From Microglena sp. YARC (lineage: Eukaryota; Chlorophyta; Chlorophyceae; Chlamydomonadales; Chlamydomonadaceae): a stretch of DNA of 64,000 nt. This document shows positions 26,747 through 37,954 of this stretch, piece by piece; the stretch's first letter is position 1, and the number at the start of each line of letters is the position of its first letter. The stretch spans positions 50,682,291-50,746,290 of the forward strand of contig CM039464.1 of assembly GCA_022414725.1 (NCBI GenBank), given 5' to 3'. The position numbers and the translations under genes were made by a program. The notes under the pieces were generated by a model. It searched no databases. It saw nothing but the letters and a program-made list of their open reading frames with translations, and was not told the DNA's origin.

Positions 26747-29700
26747 TTGTCCCTCCCACTTTCCTTTCAGTCCTCCCCTAGATCCCCCCTCTGGCACCTC
26801 CACCACCCCAGTCACCTCCCAAGTGCATCCGTACCTTGGAGGACCCCTGCAGTACGGGCCCCCCCCTGCCAGAGCAGTACAATTGCCCTACCACTGGTGT
26901 CCATGGCCTCCTCGCTGCTTCCAGTAGCCCCTGAGGCAGTTTTGGGACTAGGGTTCCAAGCCACCTGTGATGCCTTGATCTCATGCTTTCAAATACAGAC
27001 GGGTAGCTTGGGGGTAGGCCTAGGCGGACTCTCCAGCGTGGCAGTCACCGTGGGTCTGATGTACTACAGTACGCTGTTTGGGGCGGTGAGTGTGATCGGG
27101 CGATGTTATACATTTTGAAAGTTTAAACAGTTCATTTGAGTAGATGATTTAAATTGATCATTTTATTCATTTAAATTGAATAGCTGAATCACTCTGTCAT
27201 GCGTTAGTCCGAGCTCAGGCACAGTAGTGGTCTGCGAAATCAAACCCAGAGTAACCTTCCCCAGTGCAAGCGAACGGGGAGGTTCCATCAACCTCACTCC
27301 CCGTGGCAAGGCGAAACATTTTTCATTTTTAGCAGAATGCCTGCATGGCAAGCATCATATTTTTCCTTTACAGCTACGAGCAGCAGCTTCTAGGCAGCTC
27401 CCTGAATGGCAAGTATCATATTTTTCCTTCACAGCTACGAGCAGCAGCTTCCAGGCAGCTCCCTGACTGGCAAGTGTTATATTTTTCCTTTACAGCTACA
27501 AGCAGCAGCTTTTAGGCAGCTCCCTGAGCCAGCCACTTGGCCAAGCCCCAAGATGTTAACAGAACAGGAAATCTGGTTGCATCATCTTCAAGGTGCACTA
27601 GGTTGCATCAGGTTTGGCTTACTGGCCAGTCAGGGGAGCTGTCTAGAAGCTGCTGCTCGTAGTAGAAAAAAAAGCTATGGACAGTATGGCAATCACTGTA
27701 GGGCTGATGTACAGCAGTACACTGTTTGGGCCATTTAGTGCGGTGTGGTAGTGTCCAAAATATCAAATATTCAAATATTTGAGTTTCATATTGCCAGAAT
27801 GGATAGCATGGCATTCACTGTGGGGCTGATGTACAGCAGTTCACTGTTCGGGGCGGTGAGTGTGGCAGGGTAATCCCACACATTTTGAAAGTTGATGTTG
27901 TAAATTTTGAGTCGGCAGTCACTGCAGGGCTGATGTACGCAGTTTGTGTGGTGAGAGAATGACACCGTTGGGTGGAGAGAGGAGCCGCTATTCGCGCCTC
28001 CGGACTGTTCACACAGATTAGGTTACGGGCTTAGAGTAGCGCCTCCGGACTGTTCACACAGATTAGGTTACGGGCCTAGAGTAGCGCCTCCGGACTGTTC
28101 ACACATATTAGGTTACGGGCTTAGAGTAGCGCCTCCGGACTGTTCACACAGATTAGGTTACGGGCCTAGAGTAGCGCCTCCGGACTGTTCACACATATTA
28201 GGTTACGGGCTTAGAGTAGCGCCTCCGGACTGTTCACACAGATTAGGTTACGGGCCTAGAGTAGCGGCTACGTCCACGTCTGCATACACGTGGACACGCC
28301 ACTGTCAGTGAGACTGACCTACCGGTCATCTAACTCTTACATGTGGTGATCAGATTAAATATTCACTGTTTTATTTTTGATGGAGCCTTGCCATTCAGGT
28401 GTGGCTTGGTACTGTGGGTTTGGAAGGGATTGGCAGGTGGTGGTATGTGTTCGTGTGTGTGTGTGGGGGGGCATGGGTTTGTGCGTGCGTGTGTGTTTTG
28501 ATGACGCCTCGCCGTTCCGCCGCTGCATGACGATGCATGGGTCTAGCTGAACTAGTCAGAAATGCCCCCCTGAACCCCCCGGGCTCCGCGGGGTTCGGGG
28601 GGCAGCGCATTGCACTGGGGTCATACAGAGTCGCTCAATTTACAAAGTGTTCCACATAAAAGAAGTGTGCATATAATTCAGATCAAACAAAGACTTTCTT
28701 ATTGTTTATCAGTTCATCACGCTTTAAATAAATGCTATGCCTTGGTATGAGATGAGGGGTTGAGGGGGGCAGCCTGTTTGCTTGCACTGGGCCAACCACC
28801 AATAGGGGTGGGTGGGTGGGGGGGGGGGGGGACTGTCAACCCCCTGTAGGAGGGTTTGGGGGGTGGGGTGGGGGTGGGGGGGGCTGTCAACCCCCTGTAG
28901 GAGGGTTTGGGGGGTGGGGTGGGGGTGGGGGGGGCTGTCAACCCCCTGTAGGAGGGTTTGGGGGGTGGGGGGAAGCTTGTCCCCACAAAGCCAGATCTCC
29001 TCGGGTTTAGGGTTTAGATTTCAGTGGTTTAGGGTATAGGTTTCTGTTTCACTGGGGACTGGCGTTGTGGGGACTAGTATCCCTCCTCCGGTTTGGGCCT
29101 GGTCCATATGTCATCTGCACGCGATAATGGAAGCATCGTCTACAAGCATATTTTACATCACCATATATAAAAATATATCACTGTGTATAAACGTATATCA
29201 CCGTGTGTATTAACACATATATTAACGTTTGTAATCATATGTAAACGTATGAAAACATATTGTATATACCACCGTATATAAACATAGATCACCATGCATA
29301 AATATAGATCACTGTATATAACATATATTAACGTGTATAAACATAGATCGCCGTTTATAAACATATTATACTCTCTACCCATGCACAGATGATCTTGTCG
29401 CCTAGGCAGCCAGCCCCCCCTGTACTTCGCACCAAGTGGGTCTTCGCCCCCCTATGTGTGATGTACATATTGCTGCTGGCAATCTCCTGGCAACCTGACA
29501 CACTGTCACTCATCATGCCTGGCAACTTTGAAGAGGCCCTGGCCAAAGGTGAGGATTGGGTGGGGATGCGGGGGGAATTTCTTTCTCTGCACCTAGTGGA
29601 TCCTTGCCCCCCCTGTGTGTGATGTGCATATCCCTCCTATGTGTGATGTACATATCCCTCATGTGTGAGATGTACATCTTGCTGTTATGTGTGATGTACA

Positions 29701-32700
29701 TATTCCCCCTATGTGAGATGTGCATCTTGCTGTTATGTGTGATGTACATATCCCTCCTATGTGTGATTTATATATTGCTGCTGGCATTCTCGTGGCAGCC
29801 TGACACACTTTCACTCATCATGCCTGGCAACTTTGAGGAGGCCCTGGCCAAAGGTGAGGAATGGGTGGGGATGCGGGGGGGATTTCTTTCTCTGCACCTC
29901 GTGGATCCTTGCCCCCTTATGTGTGATGTACATATCCCTCATGTGTGAGATATACATCTTGCTGTCATGTGTGATGTACATATTCCCCCTATGTGAGATG
30001 TACATCTTGCTGTTATGTGTGATGTACATATTCCCCCTATGTGTGATGTACATCTTGCTGTTATGTGTGATCTACATATCCCCCCTATGTGAGATGTACA
30101 TCTTGCTGTTATGTGTGATCTACATATCCCCCCTATGTGAGATGTACATCTTGCTGTTATGTGTGATCTACATATCCCCCCTATGTGAGATGTACATCTT
30201 GCTGTTATGTGTGATCTACATATCCCCCTATGTGAGATGTACATCTTGCTGTTATGTGTGATCTACATATCCCCCCTATGTGAGATGTACATCTTGCTGT
30301 TATGTGTGATCTACATATCCCCCCTATGTGAGATGTACATCTTGCTGTTATGTGTGATGTACAAATCCCCCCTATGTGTGATGTTCATCTTGCTGTTATG
30401 TGTGATCTACATATCCCTCCTATGTGTGATGTACATATCCCTCATATGTGTGATGTACATATTGCTGCTGGCATTCTCGTGGCAGCCTGACACACTTTCA
30501 CTCATCATGCCTGGCAACTTTGAGGAGGCCCTGGCCAAAGGCGAGGAGTGGGGGTCACTGTTTTATCCATGCTACACGTCGCAAATTGAGCGACTCGGTG
30601 CGACCCCAGTGCGACACGCTGCAGGGGGGGGCATTTCTGACTAATTCAGCCCGACCCATGCGTCGCCATGCAGTGACAGAATGGCGACGCATCGTACCAA
30701 AAAACAGTGATGGGGAGTACTCCAAAAGAGTGGGAGTTTAGATAGGAATTGGGGTTGAGCTTTTGGCAGCGCTTTTTTCCGTTTCAGAAAAGGGGTCTTC
30801 TGGTAGCGATCAGGAATTTGGCGTCTTTCATGGTTTAGCTCCTGATAGCGATCTGGGTAGGCCCCGGGTGTTCAGGGGGCGGGCACTCACCCCACCCCAT
30901 CCCATTCCAGGTCCTCTGGAACCTGCATTCATGCTGGAGCTACGAATTCATACCCCATCCCACCCCATTCCACCCTCAGTTGCCTGGAACCCACATTCAT
31001 GTCTGAACTACATATCCATACCCCACCTCACACCACACCAACCCAGATCCTCTGGAACCTGCATTCCGGCCCGAGATACATATCCATACCCCACACCACA
31101 CCATGCCAAACAACCACACTAAACACCACCACACACCAACATACCCCACCCCACCCTAGGTTCTCTTGAACCCGCATTCATGCCAGAATTACGTATTCAT
31201 ACCCCAAACCAAACCAAGCCAAACCAAACCAGGTCCTTCGGAACCTGTGTTCTTGCCCTATCTACATATTCGTACCCCAACCCAGCCCAGCCCAGGTCCT
31301 CTGGAACCCACTTCTATGCCCTAGCTACATATCCATACCCCAACCCAACCCAACCCAACCCACACCATGTCCCCTGAGATCCGTATTCATGCCCTAGCTA
31401 CAATATTCATACCCCCACACCACACCACACCCACACACACCACCTCACCTCACCCCACACCTCACCCCACACCACACCACACCACCTCACACCACACCTC
31501 ACACCACACCACACCACCTTCCACCACACCACCACACACCACACCACCTCACCTCACCTCACACCACGCCACACCACACCAGGTCCTCTGGAGCCCGAAT
31601 TCATGCCCTAGCTGCATATTCATACCCCACTCCACTCCACACCACCATACACCACACCACACCACCTCACACCGCACCACACCACACCAGGTCCTCTGGA
31701 GCCCGCATTCATGCCCTAGCTACATATTCATACCCCACTCCACTCCACACCACCATACACCACACCACCTCACCTCAACCCACCCCAAACCACGCCACAC
31801 CAGGTCCTTTGGAGCCCGCATTCATGCCCTAGCTACATATTCATACCCCACACCACACCACCACACACACCACCACACACCACTCCACCACACACCACTC
31901 CACCACACACACCCACTTCCCCCCCACACCACCACTCCACACCACACCACACCACACCACACCACCACACACACCACCACACACCACTCCACCACACCAC
32001 ACCACACCGCACCACACCACTTCCCCCCACACACACCACTCCACCCCACTAACCAACACACCACCACACACCACACCACCTCACCTCACACCACACCACA
32101 CCACACCAGGTCCTCTGGAGCCCGCATTCATGCCCTAGCTACATATTCATACCCCACACCACACACCTCACCTCAACCACACCGCCAACCACCAATCCAC
32201 ACCAGGTCCTCTGGAGCCCGCATTCATGCCCTAGCTACATATTCATACCCCACACCACACACCTCACCTCAACCACACCGCCAACCACCACTCCACACCA
32301 GGTCCTCTGGAGCCCGCATTCATGCCCTAGCTTCATATTCATACCCCACCCCACACCCCACACCACCACACACCACTAACCACCACACCACCAACCACCA
32401 CAACACACCACTAACCACCACACACACCACCACACACCACCACCACTCACCTCACCCCACCCCACACCACACCAGGTCCTCTGGAGCCCGCATTCATGCC
32501 CGAGCTACATATTCATACCCCACACCACACACCTCACCTCAACCACACCGCCAACCACCACTCCACACCAGGTCCTCTGGAGCCCGCATTCATGCCCTAG
32601 CTACATATTCATACCCCACCCCACACCCCACACCACCACACACCACTAACCACCACACCACCAACCACCACAACACACCACAACACACCACACACCACAA

Positions 32701-35700
32701 CACCACACCACCTCACCTCACCTCACCCCACACCACCCTACCACACACCACACCACCTCACCTCACACCACACCACACCACACCAGGTCCTCTGGAGCCC
32801 GCATTCATGCCTGAGCTAGATGGAATGGTCACACTGTTCCAACGAAGTGCCACAGCCCTCTCGGCACTAGTCCACCTCGCTGCTATCAATCTTTTCCTGG
32901 GGAGGAGTGTCTACCTAGAAGGTGTGCTCTAGGGTATATGATATAGGCATCTTAGTAACCCGTGTTGCTCCCCCCACCCCCACCCCCACCCCCACACGCA
33001 CACACACACACACACCACGCACACACACACACACACCAGCCCTCTCGGCAATCGTCCACCTCGCTGCTATCAATCTTTTCCTGGGGAGGAGTGTCTACCT
33101 AGAAGGTGTGCTCTAGGGTATATGATATAGGGCATCTTAGTAACCCGTGTTGCTCCCCCCCCACCCCCACCCCCCCCCACACACACACGCACACACACAC
33201 ACACCACACACACACCAGCCCTCTCAGCTATAGTCCACCTCGCTGCTATCAATCTTTTCCTGGGGAGGAGTGTCTACCTAAAAGGTGTGCTCTAGGGTAT
33301 ATGATATAGGCATCTTAGTAACCCATGTTGCTCCCCCCACCCCCACCCCCACCCCCACCCCCCCACACACACACACACGCACACACACACACCACACACA
33401 CACACCAGCCCTCTCGGCAATCATCCACCTCGCTGCTATCAATCTTTTCCTGGGGAGGAGTGTCTACACTAGTCCACCTCGCTGCTATCAACCTTTTCCT
33501 GGGGAGGAGTGTCTACCTAGAAGGTGTGCCCTAGGGTATATGATATAGGCATATTAGTAACCCGTGTTGCTCCCCCCCCACCCCCCCACACACACACACC
33601 ACACACACACCACACACACACAGCCCTCTCGGCAATCGTCCACCTAGCTGCTATCAACCTTTTCCTGGGGAGGAGAGTCTACCTTGAAGGTGTGCCCTAG
33701 GGTATATGATGTATGCATATTAGTAAGGTAACCTGCGTGGCTTCCTCCCCCCCCCCCCCCCCACACACACACACACCACACACACACCAGCCCTCTCAGC
33801 TATAGTCCACCTAGCTGCTATCAACATTTTCTTGGGGAGGAGAGTCTACCTAGAAGGTGTGCCCTAGGGAATAAGTGTTAATTTGATCATGCGAGGTATA
33901 TGATGCGTGCATATTGAAGGTATATGATGCGTGCATATTAGAGGTATATGATGCGTGCATATTAAAGGTATATGATGCGTGCATATTAAAGGTATATGAT
34001 GCGTGCATATTAAAGGTATATGATGCGTGCATATTAATGGTATATGATGCGTGCATATTATAGGTATATGATGCGTGCATATTAAAGGTATATGATGCGT
34101 GCATATTAAAGGTATATGATGCGTGCATATTAAAGGTATATGATGCGTGCATATTAAAGGTATATGATGCGTGCATATTAAAGGTATATGATGCGTGCAT
34201 ATTAAAGGTCTATGATGCGTGCATATTAAAGGTCTATGATGCGTGCATATTAAAGGTCTATGATGCGTGCATATTAAAGGTATATGATGCGTGCATATTA
34301 ATGGTATATGATGCGTGCATATTAATGGTATATGATGCGTGCATATTAATGGTATATGATGCGTGCATATTAAAGGTATATGATGCGTGCATATTAAAGG
34401 TCTATGATGCGTGCATATTAAAGGTATATGATGCGTGCATATTAAAGGTATATGATGCGTGCATATTAATGGTATATGATGCGTGCATATTAAAGGTATA
34501 TGATGCGTGCATATTAATGGTATATGATGCGTGCATATTAAAGGTCTACGATGCGTGCATATTAATGGTATATGATGCGTGCATATTAAAGGTATATGAT
34601 GCGTGCATATTAATGGTATATGATGCGTGCATATTAAAGGTCTATGATGCGTGCATATTAAAGGTCTATGATGCGTGCATATTAAAGGTCTATGATGCGT
34701 GCATATTAAAGGTATATGATGCGTGCATATTAAAGGTATATGATGCGTGCATATTAAAGGTCTATGATGCGTGCATATTAATGGTATATGATGCGTGCAT
34801 ATTAAAGGTATATGATGCGTGCATATTAAAGGTCTATGATGCGTGCATATTAAAGGTCTATGATGCGTGCATATTAATGGTATATGATGCGTGCATATTA
34901 AAGGTATATGATGCGTGCATATTAAAGGTATATGATATGTGTATGTAAGTGGCATGGTATAACTTACAAGCTTGTCGGCACTAGTCCACCTCGCTGCTAT
35001 CAATTCTTTTCCTCGGGATGAGTGTCTGCCTAGAAGGTGTGCCCTAGGTTATAAGTGTTAATGTAATCTTTAAATGTATATGATATTTTTTTATTAATAA
35101 GGTTGCCCATGTGGCCATTGCCCACCACCACCTCCACCACACACACACACTACCCCTCCCACCCACACAACCTCCCCAAGGACAACTTAGGCTTTGACTT
35201 AGTCACAAATCTCATGAACATTTCTATATACAGAACGATTTCGCGTTAGCCCCCTCTGGATCCCCCAGGGGTCCCGGGGCTGAAGCCCCAAGTTCCCCCC
35301 GTGTCTCTCTCCGCCGTCCCTCCATCTATCCGTCTGTCCGACAGATGTCCAGGCGTTCGAACGATTCTGACCGGCTATGCACCCACATTTTTTGCTCATA
35401 GTTGGAGTGCGCATGACTAGAGTTATCAGCATCGCAACGGTCAAAATCCTTCGCAAAAGTTGTTCAATGTTTGTAGCTCTATTCGGCTACGAGTAGCTAC
35501 TTTCTCCACTACTTCCAAAACTCCCTGCCAGTGACTGCTAAAGCGATTTTCCGTGTTGCGACACGCTCTTAGAACGTTTTCAGTATCCGCATGCCCATGG
35601 CTAGCAATTGTTACTCAATTTTATTTATGAAGTAGCTGGCATGAAGCTGCAAGAACAACCCCCCTGTATTCTAGCCATTCAGCGGATGATTTGGATTTGA

Positions 35701-37921
35701 CTTTGTTACAAATCTCATAAACATTTCTCTGTACAGAACGTTTTCAGTATCCGCATGCCCATGGCTAGCAATTGTTACTCAATTTTATTTATGAAGTAGC
35801 TGGCATGAAGCTGCAAGAACAACCCCCCCGTATTATAGCAAATCAGCGGATGATTTGGATTTGAGTCTCGCAGTTTGTTGTTCGTACCGCCACTTTTGCA
35901 GGCAAAATTTCTGGCAACTCACAGAATTCTGAGAGATTCTCGGAGATTCTCAATTCTCAGGCCAAAATGTCAGAATTCTCAGGCCAAAATGTCAGAATTC
36001 TCGGGCCAAATTCTGCCAAGTTCGAGGGAAGAACTAAGAACTACCAAGTGTTTTGAAAATCCAAGTGTTTTGAACCATAACAACCCTGCTCCCTGACGTG
36101 CTAGCTTGCTTGCCTGCCTTGTCAGCCTGCCTGTTAAACTAAGCCTTCTAAGGCTACACCTGCAATAAGCCTCAATCAGAACCTGCCTGCCTCCCTGTCT
36201 GGGTACTCCAGGAGGACCCCCAGCTCTACTGCCTGAGACACCATCAATTGTATAGCCTGCATCCTGCGACGCAACGGACCCTTCGACGTTGCGTCAGCGA
36301 CAGAGGACACAGCGTCCTGAACAACCCAGCTCCCTGCCTGCTAGCTTATAGCAATTCAGCAGATGATTTGTTTTGGGTTCTCGTAGTTCGTAGTTCGTAG
36401 TTTGTACCTCAACTTATCAGGCAGAATTTCCGACAATTCTCAGAATTATCGATTCTCAGGCCAAAATGTCAGAATTCTCAGGCCAAATTCTCAGGCCAAA
36501 TTTTCCAGTTCGAGGGACGAACTAAGAACTACCCAGTGTTTTGAAAACCCAAATCCAAGTCATCCGCTGAATGGCTATAATACGGGGGTTGGTTCTTCAT
36601 GCAGCTTCATGCCAGCTACTTCATGAAAAAGTGATTAACAATTGCAAGGCATGGTCATGCAGACACTGAAAACGTTCTGTACATGGAAATGTATATGAGA
36701 TTTGTAAAAAAGTCAAATCCAAATCATCCGCTCAATGGCTATACTAAGGGGGTTGGTTCTTCATGCAGCTTCATGCCAGCTACTTCATGAAAAAGTGATT
36801 AACAATTGCAAGGCATGGTCATGCGGACACTGAAAACGTTCTGTACATAGACATGTTTATGAGATTTGTAACAAAGACAAACCCAAATAATCCGCTAAAT
36901 GTCTATAAACACTCCGACCAGGTTTGGAAACTGCAATACCCCAACGTCCCACAGTCTCCAGCTTGCTATGCTAAACACCAGAAGCCTCAGCAACATAGCC
37001 CTCAAACCAGCCCCAAATCAAAATCTCATTGCCTCCTTCTTATCTCTGCCTTCTTATCCTTGCCTCCTCCTTCTTTTCTCCTCCTTATCTACTAACTCCC
37101 TCACATTTTCAGGTTTGGAGCCCAAGACCCCAACGCCCCACAGTCTCCTGCTCGCCATGCTATACACCAGAAGCCTCAACAATATAGCCCCCAAACCAGC
37201 CCCAAATCAAAATCTCCTTGCCTCCTTATCTCTGCCTTCTTGTCCTTGCCTCTTTCTTTATTGCTCCTTCTTATCTTATCTCATTTCCTTCCATTCTCAG
37301 GTTTGGAGCGCAAGACCCCAACTTCCCACAGTCTCCTGCTCGCCATGTTCTTCGCTCCCCTTGGCTTGATCTCGCACATGGCAACCAAGGTAGGCCAGGC
37401 TTGGATTAGGGACTCTTTTCCGCCACCTATTGCAACAAAAAAATTGAAGCCTGACACGTCAGCCATCTGTCTCATAACTAACTGGCTTGATCTCGCACAT
37501 GGCAACCAAGGTAGGCCAGGCTTGGATCATGTTAAATATTCACTGTTTTCTTTTCGACAACGCCTAGTCATGCTGTCGCTGCATGGCGGTGCATGGGTCT
37601 GGCTAAACTAGTCAGAAATGGCCCTGTGGAGCCCCGGTCTCCACAGTTGCACTCCGCGGGGTTTCGGGGGGCAGCGCATTGCACTGGGGTCACACCGAGC
37701 CGCTCAATTTACGAAGAGTCACAAAAAACAAATGCTTGCCATGTTCTTCCCTCCCCTGGGCTTGATCTGGCACATGGCCGCCAAGGTAGGCCAGCCTTGG
37801 ATCTCCCCCCTCCTCTCCTTTTCCACTCTCCCCCCCCCCCCGCCCCTCCCCCCTAAACCCCCTTCCTTCTTCCCTCCCTCCCCCCTCCCCCCCCCCTTCA
37901 TGCCTCATCTGCTTCTCCACT

Positions 37922-37954
<33 letters not shown>

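Noticed and set aside
31367..32932. Long His/Pro/Thr-rich open frame of 521 codons
   Set aside because: It runs through (CCACA)n spacers and exon-edge copies. Only its last part (32787-32921) is a true ABA4 exon with splice sites.
33864..35003. 379-codon minus-strand frame of THHIPLIC-like repeats, and the CRISPR-like look of the array
   Set aside because: A 24-base satellite is open in every frame; there are no spacers of unique sequence, so it is neither a protein nor a CRISPR array.
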